This document shows positions 26,317-35,471 of a stretch of DNA of 64,000 nt, in pieces (position 1 is the first letter of the stretch; each line of letters opens with the position of its first letter). The position numbers and the translations under genes were made by a program. The notes under the pieces were generated by a model, which was not told the origin of the DNA, ran no database searches, and saw only the letters and a program-made list of their open reading frames with translations. Origin of the DNA: Ferrimicrobium acidiphilum DSM 19497 (GTDB taxonomy: Bacteria > Actinomycetota > Acidimicrobiia > Acidimicrobiales > Acidimicrobiaceae); assembly GCF_000949255.1 (NCBI RefSeq), contig NZ_JXUW01000006.1, positions 1 to 64,000 of the forward strand, read 5' to 3'.

Positions 26317-27435
26317 ATGCCACCACAGCGCGAGTGGTTCGAGAAGGACTATTACAAGGTGCTCGGGGTTTCACCGACCGCGACCGACAAGGAGATCACC
26401 AAGGCCTATAGGGCTCTGGCTCGTAAGTACCACCCCGACTCAAACGCTGGTCATGAGGAGCAGTTCAAGGAGGTCTCGGCCGCCTATGACGTGCTCGGTG
26501 ATGCGACCAAGCGCAAGGAGTATGACGATGTCCGTCGGATGGGACCGATGGCGTCTGGTATGGGTGGCATGGGTCACAACCCTGGTGCAAACGGTAACTT
26601 CAACGTACACTCTGAGGATCTTGGCGATCTGATTGGCAACCTGTTCAACCGAGGCAAGCGAAGCAGTGGACCAAAACGCGGTGAGGACCAGGGCGCCGAG
26701 GTACGACTTAGCTTTGCCGATGCCGCTAGTGGAGCTACAGCTTCGGTGGTGGTGATTGGGGAGACTTCGTGTTCGGTGTGCAACGGGACTGGTGCGGCGC
26801 CGGGGACTGTACCCAAGGTCTGTGCGCGCTGCAATGGTTCTGGTTCAGTCTCCGATAACCAAGGCTTCTTTTCATTCTCCCAGCCCTGCCCTGCGTGTCA
26901 TGGTCGTGGCCTGCTGATCGAGCAGGCATGTTCATCATGCAAGGGAACTGGGACCGAACACCGCGCCCGCACGGTCAAGGTCCGGATCCCAGCTGGGGTA
27001 GAGCCAGAACAGACGATACGGGTTCGTGGCAAGGGAGCTCCAGGTAAGAGTGGAGCGCCAGCTGGTGACCTCTTGGTCAAGGTGCATGTCGAACCTGACC
27101 CTCGCTTTGGTCGCAAGGGTGCCGATCTCACCACCAAGGTGGCTATCAGCTTTGCTGATGCCGCCCTTGGCGGTACGGTCACCGCCCCGTCGTTGAGCGG
27201 GCCGGTGACTTTGAAGATCCCAGCTGGAACCCACTCCGGACAGACGTTTAGGGTCCGTGGACGTGGACTTCCTAACCCACGGAAGAAGAATACCGTCGGC
27301 GATCTGCTGGTGACGGCAGAGATCGTAGTGCCTGAGACGTTAGACGCGCGACAGAAGAAGTACTTACAGGATTATCGCAAGGTCTTTGGTGAAAAAGTGC
27401 AAGAGAACAGTGGACAAGAGAAGGTAGGAGGCTAA
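26317..27435 (+). CDS. dnaJ: Co-chaperone DnaJ
   Basis: A 372-aa type I J-protein. The J domain (about 8-73) contains the HPD motif in [11 protein letters not shown] short Gly/Met-rich linker leads to the zinc domain with four CxxCxGxG-type motifs ([32 protein letters not shown]), then the two C-terminal beta domains ([20 protein letters not shown]). It stimulates the DnaK ATPase and delivers unfolded clients. Genes are in the actinobacterial order dnaK-grpE-dnaJ-hspR with short spacers. No lesions seen. Confidence 0.96.
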   Translation: MPPQREWFEKDYYKVLGVSPTATDKEITKAYRALARKYHPDSNAGHEEQFKEVSAAYDVLGDATKRKEYDDVRRMGPMASGMGGMGHNPGANGNFNVHSEDLGDLIGNLFNRGKRSSGPKRGEDQGAEVRLSFADAASGATASVVVIGETSCSVCNGTGAAPGTVPKVCARCNGSGSVSDNQGFFSFSQPCPACHGRGLLIEQACSSCKGTGTEHRARTVKVRIPAGVEPEQTIRVRGKGAPGKSGAPAGDLLVKVHVEPDPRFGRKGADLTTKVAISFADAALGGTVTAPSLSGPVTLKIPAGTHSGQTFRVRGRGLPNPRKKNTVGDLLVTAEIVVPETLDARQKKYLQDYRKVFGEKVQENSGQEKVGG

Positions 27436-27442
27436 GGACGAG

Positions 27443-27856
27443 ATGGCGAGTGATATCGGAGGTGATTCACGACACCGAGCGATCCAAGGACGCGGCGTGT
27501 ATGTGATCTCAGTAGCCGCCGAGCTCGCTGGCATGCACCCACAGACGCTACGGGTGTATGAGCGGCGTGGTTTGCTAGAACCTAACCGGACCGGTGGTGG
27601 GTCACGCCGCTATAGCGAGCATGACCTAGAGCGGCTTCGACGTATCGCGGAGCTCACCGATGCTGGACTCAACATCGAGGGCGTTCGTCGGGTCATAGAG
27701 TTAGAGGCCGAGTTGGCTGAGCTTCGCGCCCAGCTTGAGGAGGAGCGAGAGTTGGCCCGGTTACGTGAGAAGGAGATTCACAGACAATACCGTCGAGATC
27801 TCGTCCCTCTCTCACAAGCTGTGGTGCATGTAAAGAGCGTGCAGATCCGAAGGTGA
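27443..27856 (+). CDS. hspR: Heat-shock repressor HspR (MerR family)
   Basis: A 137-aa MerR-type regulator 7 bp after dnaJ. The winged helix-turn-helix starts at VYVISVAAELAGMHPQTLRV and continues YERRGLLEPNRTGGGSRRYS, the exact HspR pattern, followed by a coiled-coil-forming helix rich in Glu and Arg (about 85-118). HspR represses the dnaK operon through HAIR sites with DnaK as co-repressor; the HAIR-like site at 23636-23656 fits this. A short inverted repeat (27866-27887) follows the stop. Confidence 0.93.
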   Translation: MASDIGGDSRHRAIQGRGVYVISVAAELAGMHPQTLRVYERRGLLEPNRTGGGSRRYSEHDLERLRRIAELTDAGLNIEGVRRVIELEAELAELRAQLEEERELARLREKEIHRQYRRDLVPLSQAVVHVKSVQIRR

Positions 27857-29048
27857 CCTTATTGTCTATTGTCCTCCGAGACAATAGGTGATACTGCAGC
27901 TACGGATGAATACCAGCTTGGCAGGCAGGGATGAGAATTTAGAGATGGCAGCGTGCGATGGATAGGACAACGCCAACGATGATACGGCGTGGCGAAGATG
28001 TAATCTTGCCGGTGATGCAGCGCAGGTCGGCATGGAGCACCAGTGTTGATTCTGCGTTAGCGGTGGGATAGCTGGTGATGATACGCAAGTAGCTAGCAAT
28101 ATCGGAGTGTAGGGAGGATGTATGACGTGAGACTTGCGAGTCGAGCTGGTAACGGTCTACTGATACCACAAGGCTAAAGCGAACGCTTATTGAAATCCAC
28201 CCAATTCTAGTGCCAACCGAGTTTGAGACTCAGCCCAGTTTTGATGCTAGAAAAGGGTATTTCGGGCTAGCGGTGCCCTGATGGTAGAGGGAAGTCTCAG
28301 AGATCATCGGTGGGACAAGTCGAGCTAGATGGGTGAAATGGCTTGGCAATGTGGCTAGGCAGGCTGGATGGGGTGCAAACACGGTGGTTAGAGAACGTTC
28401 TTCGATCCAGCAGAACAGCCGACCAGCGTTTACCCAGGATTGGATAGATGATGATAGACAACGACAAACCGACGGCAACTCTTGAGACTGAATCAGGCCT
28501 GATCTAACTCAGGACTAATAATCGAGTGTCTCGCCGAGGGATCTAAACACACCGATGACGAACGCTTCGGCAAGGGGTCGATAGCTATGAAGCTTTGCCC
28601 AAGCGTTTGCAGCAACAGGGATAGGACGCGATCGACTCGTAACTCGAGTTCTATCGCCCGGTTATTGATTAAGCGATTGGCCGAGATCAACCAGTGTGAT
28701 CGAGTCCGGTTAGATCGACGAGATTATGCCAGAGAGTCTGCTAGCACTTAGGGTATCTGTCTAACGAGTCGAGGGTTAAGTGAGGTTCCAGATGACATGT
28801 CAGAGATCGCAGATGGTTGACGGGTGGATGATCAGTGATCGCTGGCTGCTGGCGATGAAGTCAGCGACCCCCTTCGCTGCTGGCTCGGTGTGATGAGATT
28901 TATTCACCATGAGAGCTAGCACCATGGGAACTGACTGGTACGGGGAATGGCCGGTACGGGAACTAGCTAACACGGGAAGTGCAGATGATTCGAGACGAGG
29001 TTGGGAAGAGTAATAGATCGTCAGTGGTGACGAAAGTGAGGTGATCTG
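27857..29048. other. Intergenic stretch, no supported gene
   Basis: 1192 bp between hspR and clpB. Short readings exist on both strands, but none shows family motifs, a ribosome site or a consistent composition. A repeated GGTACGGGAA-like phrase occurs near 28940-28970. No HAIR element was found before clpB. Confidence 0.5.
27866..27887 (+). terminator. Possible terminator or attenuator hairpin after hspR
   Basis: CTATTGTC and GACAATAG form an 8-bp stem with a 6-base loop, 10 bp after the hspR stop. There is no T-run behind it, so factor-independent termination is doubtful. Confidence 0.3.
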
Positions 29049-31529
29049 ATGGATCAGAGTACGTGGACAGTCAAGACGCGAGAGGCTATAGAGGCAGCGG
29101 TAGAGCTCGCTCGTAGAGGTTCGAATCCGGAGGTGACCAAAGAGCACCTTGCGGTCGCTTTGCTTGGTCAACCCGATGGCATTGCCCTGCCTATCCTTGA
29201 GCGCCTAGGAGTGCAGATCGGATCGGCGCGTACCAAGCTGTTGGATGCTATCGGCAAGCTGCCCAAGTCCTATGGGGGCCAGGCCCAGTTCTCGTCGTCT
29301 CTCGTCGCGACCCTGGATGCTGCTGATGCGACCCGGAAGGAGATGGGTGACTCCTATCTCTCTGTCGAGCATCTTCTGATCCAGCTTCCTACAGTCTTTG
29401 GCGTTACCGCTGAACAGATAAAGACGGCTCTGAAGGAGATCCGTGGGGATAACCGAGTCACCAGCGACAACCCGGAGGAGACCCTCCAGGCGCTAGAGAA
29501 GTATGGACGTGATCTCACCGCTGATGCACGCGCCGGCAAGATAGATCCCGTCATCGGAAGAGACGAAGAGATCCGCCGGATCATCCAGGTGCTCTCTCGC
29601 CGGAGTAAGAACAACCCAGTGTTGATAGGGGAGCCAGGCGTTGGTAAGACTGCGATCGTCGAGGGATTGGCTCGCCGTATCGTAGAGGGCGATGTGCCAG
29701 AGGGTCTTAAGAACAAGCGTCTAATTGCGCTCGACTTAGGCTCGATGGTGGCTGGGGCGAAGTATCGCGGAGAGTTTGAGGAACGTCTAAAGGCTGTCCT
29801 AAAGGCGATCAAGGACTCCAATGGTGAGGTGATAACCTTCATCGACGAGATGCACACCGTCGTCGGTGCAGGTGCAGCCGAGGGGTCGATGGACGCCTCG
29901 AACATGCTAAAGCCGATGCTCGCTCGCGGGGAGCTGCGGATGATAGGGGCTACCACTCTCGATGAGTATCGCAAATATATAGAGAAGGATCCAGCCCTTG
30001 AGCGCCGTTTCCAGCAGCTGATCATACCACCGCCCTCCATCGAAGACACGATAGGGATCCTGCGTGGGCTAAAGGAGCGCTATGAGGTACATCACGGAGT
30101 TCGGATCCAGGACTCCGCGCTGGTAGCGGCTGCCGTTCTCTCGGATCGCTACGTCACCAACCGCTTCCTGCCTGATAAGGCGATCGATCTGATCGACGAG
30201 GCAGCCGCCAAGCTCCGGATGGAGATCGACTCTCGGCCTAACGAGGTCGACATCGTCGAGCGCAGGATCCGCCAACTCGAGATCGAACGGATCTCTCTCG
30301 CCAAGGAGACCGATCCCGCCTCGCGAGAACGGCTCTCGCGGATCGAACGCGAACTCGCCGACGATCGAGAGGAGCTCGCCGCGCTGAATGCTCAATGGCA
30401 ACTCGAGCGTGACGGCATCGGCAAGATTCGCGAGATGAAGGAGCGACTCGAACAGTTGAAGACCGACGCCGAAGGTGACGAGCGTGTTGGGAACTTAGAT
30501 CGCGCCGCTGAGATTCGCTATGGACAGATTCCGTTGCTCTCCCAGCAGATAGAGGAGGCGACCCGCGAACTTGCCGAGTTCCAAGGTGGGGTGCGGATGT
30601 TGAAGGAGGAGGTCGATCCGGAGGATATCGCCGAGGTGGTAGCCAAGGCGACCGGCATCCCGGTCTCCAAGCTCCTCGAGAGTGAGATGGAGAAGCTTCT
30701 CCATATCGAAGAGGCGCTCCATGGGAGGGTCATCGGTCAGGAGGCTGCGGTCTCTGCGGTGGCCAATGCCATACGACGCTCACGCGCCGGCCTCTCTGAC
30801 CCACACCGTCCGATCGGGAGCTTCCTCTTCATGGGGCCAACCGGTGTTGGTAAGACCGAGATGGCCAGGGCGCTTGCCGAGTACCTGTTTGACGATGAGC
30901 GTGCGGTGATCAGAATCGACATGTCCGAGTACCAGGAACGACACTCGGTCTCACGACTGGTAGGCGCCCCTCCTGGCTATGTCGGCTATGACGAGGGCGG
31001 TCAGCTCACCGAGGCGGTGCGTCGTCGTCCCTACTGCGTGGTCCTCTTCGATGAGATCGAGAAGGCGCACAGCGACGTGTTTAACATGTTCTTGGCGATT
31101 CTCGACGATGGACGGCTCACCGACGGGCAAGGGAGGTTGGTGAACTTCACCAATACCATACTCATTATGACCTCGAACCTGACCGAGGATCCGAGGTTCT
31201 TCTTCAAGCCGGAGTTCGTCAATAGGATCGACGAGATCATTCGCTTTGCTCCATTAACCGAGGCTGACCTCACCAAGATCGTAGATATCCAACTCGATGC
31301 CTTGAGGGCTCGGCTGTCGGATCGACGTCTCGAACTCAGCGTGACCGAGGATGCCAAGCGGATCCTGGCCACCCAAGGTTATGACCCTGCCTTTGGTGCC
31401 AGACCCTTGAAGCGTGTGATCCAGAAGATGGTTGGGGATCCGGTGGCCATCGCCCTGCTTTCGGGCAAGTACCCCGAGGGGTCTACGATTACCGTGGATG
31501 GGATTGGGGATGAGTTGATCATCTCGTGA
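29049..31529 (+). CDS. clpB: Disaggregase ClpB
   Basis: An 826-aa Hsp100 ATPase; GAGGTGA precedes the ATG. The N-domain (1-140) is followed by AAA-1 with Walker [10 protein letters not shown] and Walker [10 protein letters not shown], the coiled-coil middle domain (about 390-510, [16 protein letters not shown] onward), and AAA-2 with GPTGVGKTE and [12 protein letters not shown]. It dissolves aggregates together with DnaK. The stretch between the TSNL sensor region and [12 protein letters not shown] is only seven residues (TEDPRFF), much shorter than in E. coli or mycobacterial ClpB, where a longer helix lies here. The frame is continuous, so this is a lineage variant rather than damage. Confidence 0.95.
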   Translation: MDQSTWTVKTREAIEAAVELARRGSNPEVTKEHLAVALLGQPDGIALPILERLGVQIGSARTKLLDAIGKLPKSYGGQAQFSSSLVATLDAADATRKEMGDSYLSVEHLLIQLPTVFGVTAEQIKTALKEIRGDNRVTSDNPEETLQALEKYGRDLTADARAGKIDPVIGRDEEIRRIIQVLSRRSKNNPVLIGEPGVGKTAIVEGLARRIVEGDVPEGLKNKRLIALDLGSMVAGAKYRGEFEERLKAVLKAIKDSNGEVITFIDEMHTVVGAGAAEGSMDASNMLKPMLARGELRMIGATTLDEYRKYIEKDPALERRFQQLIIPPPSIEDTIGILRGLKERYEVHHGVRIQDSALVAAAVLSDRYVTNRFLPDKAIDLIDEAAAKLRMEIDSRPNEVDIVERRIRQLEIERISLAKETDPASRERLSRIERELADDREELAALNAQWQLERDGIGKIREMKERLEQLKTDAEGDERVGNLDRAAEIRYGQIPLLSQQIEEATRELAEFQGGVRMLKEEVDPEDIAEVVAKATGIPVSKLLESEMEKLLHIEEALHGRVIGQEAAVSAVANAIRRSRAGLSDPHRPIGSFLFMGPTGVGKTEMARALAEYLFDDERAVIRIDMSEYQERHSVSRLVGAPPGYVGYDEGGQLTEAVRRRPYCVVLFDEIEKAHSDVFNMFLAILDDGRLTDGQGRLVNFTNTILIMTSNLTEDPRFFFKPEFVNRIDEIIRFAPLTEADLTKIVDIQLDALRARLSDRRLELSVTEDAKRILATQGYDPAFGARPLKRVIQKMVGDPVAIALLSGKYPEGSTITVDGIGDELIIS

Positions 31530-32699
31530 CTGGGTCGCCTACAAAAAGGTGTTAGACCTGGCGCAGCGCTACGATCCGGCCTGTCGTCTTGGCGATTGTC
31601 TTGTTGCCGATCGATGCTAGCAGTACCACCAACCGCAGCGATGGCTACAGGTCTACGCTCTAGCGTTGATCGATCGTTTGATGCGTTGGGTGGGTAGGGC
31701 TGTCCATCGCTGCGAAAAGGTGCGTTGTCACTAGGGGTGCCAGCAACAAAGTGAACCACACGACCTATGTGTGTCGTTGTCGGTTGAGAAGAGAGTCGCT
31801 GCTAGATGGGTGCCAACGGTCTGCTTTAGTGCCGTCAGATCAAGTGCACCCAGATCTGGTTCGCTCACTCGATAGTCAGCGCTGATTGTTGAGAGTGGGT
31901 GTTTATGTCGCCCAGCTTCTGAGCCGACAGCCCTCGATTGAGAGATGTCGCCCGACGGAGTGCACCGGCACACGCAGCATCATGACGATGTCGTGAGTCG
32001 CGATAGGATTGGTGGCGGGCTCTGGCACCCGCACCCCCGGTGGTTTCTAGAGTTCACCGTTCATCCAAGAGGTGAGAGCGAAGCTGATAGCGCATCGTGT
32101 AGGGCGCGATATCGTTCTTCGTTGGAGCTGTATCGTTGGTCATTGGAGCGGAGAGATCGATGATGCGATACGGTAGCAGAAGCTGTGGGCTTGAGGATTT
32201 GTCGATGTTGTTGAACACCAGAGGTGCCGACTCCTTTGGTGAGTGGTTGGGTGTCTATTCGATTCGATGAGGTTGCCTCCACCAAGGTTCTTACTGCGTC
32301 TATATTCGCAGGTATCGGAGATTTCGATCGCTATCGCTAACTAGCTGTTGGGCTGATGATGGCCGTTGGACGGTCGTAGTGGCAGGGGTGGTTGTCGAGA
32401 ATGAGGACATGATCGGGTGGGCAGCTATTACAACGTTGCGGCTGGTTAGTGATGATTGAGTAAGGGCATCTTTGACGGTGAAGTTGGACACGAGGGATGC
32501 TGGCTCGCTGTTCGGTCGGCGCAGCTGGGTGAGCCCGTGTGGTAACTGAGATCCAGGTAGGCTAAGGAGTCAACTGGATCTTTTTGTGCCAGGGCTCATC
32601 TTGCGGGGGCGGCTTCCCTGGGCTGGCTATTAACGCTATTGGTGAGGGCAAGGTCAGAGGAAATGGTATGCCGGGATAAGGCCAATCAGAGAGGGTGCC
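31530..32699. other. Intergenic stretch, no supported gene
   Basis: 1170 bp between clpB and the methyltransferase gene. All readings are under 130 codons, overlap on opposite strands and show no motif. It may be decayed coding sequence, but no parent family could be recognised. Confidence 0.45.
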
Positions 32700-33647
32700 A
32701 TGGGAGAACGCAAGGAGATTATTGTTGCGGGCCTTGACCTGGATCGGCCGGGACTCGAGATTGGACCGAGTCACAACCCGGTAGTTGCTAAGCGTGATGG
32801 ATACGATGTAGTTATCCTTGATAACCTATCTGCTGATGCCTTGAGGGCCAAGTACGAGGTTGACGATCTCGATGTTTCATTGATTGAAGAGGTAGATTAC
32901 GTATGGCATGGAGAGCCCTACGACGAACTCTTTGGCGATCACCGCTTTGCATGGATTATCGCGTCGCACGTCATCGAACACGTTCCTGATCTGATCGGCT
33001 TTCTTCGAAGTTGCGAGTCGGTGCTCGCGGACGACGGAGTCATTTCTCTGGTTATACCGGACAAGCGCTACTCCTTCGACTACTTCAGACCGATCTCGTC
33101 GATTGCACCGGTGATAGATGCGTTCTTGGAGAACAGGAGGCAGCCGAGCGTTGGAACGGCGGTTGATTACTACCTCAACGTCGTTCGACGCGGGGACAAG
33201 ATTGCATGGTATAAGGGAGCTCAGGGGGAGTATGAGTCCGTTCACAGCTTCGAGGAGGCGAAGACGGTTGCAGATGCCGGAGATCCATACGCGTCGTTCG
33301 CCTACTTTGACCCACACGTCTGGTGCTTCGTGCCACATTCGTTTCGACTACTGATCGAGGATCTATTCCAACTCGGCTACATAGGAGTTCGCGAGTGTGG
33401 TTTCCATGAGACCGCAGGAACGGAGTTCTATCTCCAGCTGTCACGTATGGGTAACGGTCTGACAATGGAGCGAATCGCAGTGCTTGAGCGCGTGCAGTAC
33501 GAGCTTGGAGATGACTGCTACCGTCTGCCAGAGGGTTTTGATCGCCAACGCTATCTAGAGCTCAACCCTGACGTTGCCGAGGCGCAGCTAGATCCGATCT
33601 ACCACTGGTTGACTTATGGCGCTATCGAGGGCAGGAGCTTTCGTTAA
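32700..33647 (+). CDS. SAM-dependent methyltransferase with a C-terminal glycosyltransferase-associated repeat
   Basis: A 315-aa protein; GAGAGGG precedes the ATG. The N-terminal class I methyltransferase fold shows GLEIGPSHNPVV (SAM motif I), DVVILDN (acidic motif II) and WIIASHVIEHVPD (motif IV), then LADDGVISLVIPDKR. This LEIGPSHNP subtype is common in polysaccharide and glycan loci. The last 40 residues (YLELNPDVAEA, then HWLTYGAIEGRSF) match a short repeat found in large glycosyltransferase proteins of surface-glycan clusters. It therefore probably modifies a glycan or glycosyl carrier. It stands alone between gene-poor stretches. Confidence 0.78.
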   Translation: MGERKEIIVAGLDLDRPGLEIGPSHNPVVAKRDGYDVVILDNLSADALRAKYEVDDLDVSLIEEVDYVWHGEPYDELFGDHRFAWIIASHVIEHVPDLIGFLRSCESVLADDGVISLVIPDKRYSFDYFRPISSIAPVIDAFLENRRQPSVGTAVDYYLNVVRRGDKIAWYKGAQGEYESVHSFEEAKTVADAGDPYASFAYFDPHVWCFVPHSFRLLIEDLFQLGYIGVRECGFHETAGTEFYLQLSRMGNGLTMERIAVLERVQYELGDDCYRLPEGFDRQRYLELNPDVAEAQLDPIYHWLTYGAIEGRSFR

Positions 33648-34219
33648 CTCCAACGGTATGCAAGCTAGCCTTCGAGATCCGTGCGCACGATCATTAGACC
33701 ATGGGCCACCGTGCTGTTGGAGGAGCATTCTTGAACCCGACGGCTATTGCAGCGTGTTGTCTGAAGACAGTCAGCCGAGCTTGCCGTCAGCGCTACCCTT
33801 TGGCGAACCTCCTTTGTAGTGACCGACCCGCACACACGCAGTGGCAAGATTGCACTTGGGTAGAGCATGGTCGCTTTGTTTCAGGAGAACCTGGGCGGTC
33901 CGTCGGTAAGTCGCGTCCGTGGATTGTACACGCTCTTAGAGGACCGGGAGTAAGAGGAGGGGCGGGAGGTGGTGGAGCGGTACCGATACCACACCGCGGT
34001 TCGATGGCCAACGATGAACGATTGGTGACCTAGGTGCGATTTGTAAGCCGACAAGGCGATGTGATCTAGAAAACTCATGTGACATAGGCAGCTGACGCAG
34101 AGTTCTTTGATTTCCGAGATGTCTCATGGGTTGTATCGATCCCGATACTCTCGGGCTATCGTCGTATGATGTTTGTTGCTCCACGATTTCTGTCCCTGAG
34201 AGGGTCATGAGGTCATGGT
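33648..34219. other. Intergenic stretch, no supported gene
   Basis: 572 bp. Readings up to 176 codons on the minus strand lack motifs and overlap the start of the PurC-like gene. Nothing recognisable. Confidence 0.45.
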
Positions 34220-35128
34220 GTGTTGGTACGTGATGAGGTAAGGGGCACGACGGTGGAATTGCTAGAGACTGGCTATGCAAGGGAGATCTATGAGGATCCT
34301 GACGATCCCGACGAGAGCGTGCTGCTGGTAGCGAATGATCGATTCGAGCTACCGGGTTGGCCTTCGAATACCCCGATTGCTGACCTTGGTAGGTTACGGA
34401 CGGCGATAAGCGCTCTGGTGTATCGACATCTTGGAGGTCGGTTCGCCACTGGCTTTCTTGGCACATCCACTGTCATTCCTGGCCGTACACTCAAGCTCAA
34501 GTGGTTTGAGTCGGTGCCGGTCAGCATCGAGGTGATCGGGTATCTCTCAGGAGTTGCTTGGGATTCGTATCGACAGTCGGGAGAGGTCGCCGGCATGGAG
34601 CTACCCTCTGGACTCGAGCGCGATCAGGTATTGGACACTCCGGCACTGCTCCCGGTGCGTAGCAATGTCGTGGGCGAAGCAAAAATACTCAAACCTCGTG
34701 AACTAGCGTCTTTGGTTAACACTCAGACCATCCAGCGGATGAAGATTAGCTCCATGCTGCTCTATGGCGATCTCAAGGATTGGTATCTGGCGAGAGGACT
34801 TGTACTCGCTTCCACGAGGTTTGATTTTGGTGTGACCGGTGAGCAGCTTTTGCTGGTGGGGTACCCCGGGATCCTCGAAGGATCTGAGTTGGCCAGAGGA
34901 GAGTTGGCTGACGACGATTGGTTAGGTAGGGGTGCGTTGCAAGAGTGGGTAGGAAACACTGGTCCAGCGCAGAAGCGAGCATCGCTTGAAGAAATCACGA
35001 CCCAAGTCCTTGCCGCGCATGTGGATCTCTACGAACGACTGTCAGAATCTGAGTTTAGCGACTGGGAGGGTGAGCCATCGCTCTTTGAAGGCCAACGTAG
35101 CCCTCGAAAGATCTTTGGCCGAAGATAA
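34220..35128 (+). CDS. Degenerate PurC-like (SAICAR synthetase-fold) protein
   Basis: A 302-aa protein (GTG start at 34220; other starts cannot be excluded). The PurC framework is clear: ETGYAREIYE then LLVANDR in the N-lobe, VIGYLSGVAWDSYRQSGEV with LPSGL in the middle, and ARGLVLASTRFDFGV near the end. The parts that bind ATP, CAIR and aspartate in working enzymes are replaced: GK-x-R becomes GYAR, TPSTKAE-x-GEHD becomes LPVRSNVVGEAK, and DEVLTPDSSR becomes VGYPGILEGSE. It probably no longer makes SAICAR, or acts on something else. It is not obviously a pseudogene: the frame is open and well composed. Confidence 0.68.
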   Translation: MLVRDEVRGTTVELLETGYAREIYEDPDDPDESVLLVANDRFELPGWPSNTPIADLGRLRTAISALVYRHLGGRFATGFLGTSTVIPGRTLKLKWFESVPVSIEVIGYLSGVAWDSYRQSGEVAGMELPSGLERDQVLDTPALLPVRSNVVGEAKILKPRELASLVNTQTIQRMKISSMLLYGDLKDWYLARGLVLASTRFDFGVTGEQLLLVGYPGILEGSELARGELADDDWLGRGALQEWVGNTGPAQKRASLEEITTQVLAAHVDLYERLSESEFSDWEGEPSLFEGQRSPRKIFGRR

Positions 35129-35471
35129 TAGTTCCCGAAGCATCTCCTATTTGCACTCTGACTCGACCGGTCTGGATAGGAGATCCGAAAGACGAAGTTC
35201 GTGAACGGGACGCCAGACAAAGGCTCACGGTTGATTGCTGGCTGGCTGTTCTTGCCATCGTCGCCTTGTTATGATCGACAGCTCCTATGAAGGGGAGCAA
35301 GTAAGTGGCGCGTAAGCGAATCGGGGTTCGTGTTGCTGGTTGGCCTCCTTCGCTTGGCCGTCATGGCTCTGATGGCTGGATGGCAACACATTATCGGCTC
35401 TAGCTGGCAGGGGATGTGATCTGGTCAACCTGTGGGAGATTGGGTAACACCGCGTGAAGCAGTGACTTAAT
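35129..35471. other. Intergenic stretch ending in the IS target repeat
   Basis: 343 bp. It contains a 9-bp inverted repeat (ATCTCCTAT 35142-35150, ATAGGAGAT 35176-35184) behind the PurC-like gene, which may be an mRNA 3'-end structure but has no T-run. The first part of a 48-bp tandem repeat unit (35436-35471) follows just before the IS. Confidence 0.5.

Noticed and set aside
29110-29130. GGTTCGAATCC, a tRNA T-arm-like string
   Set aside because: It lies inside clpB, and no tRNA cloverleaf surrounds it.
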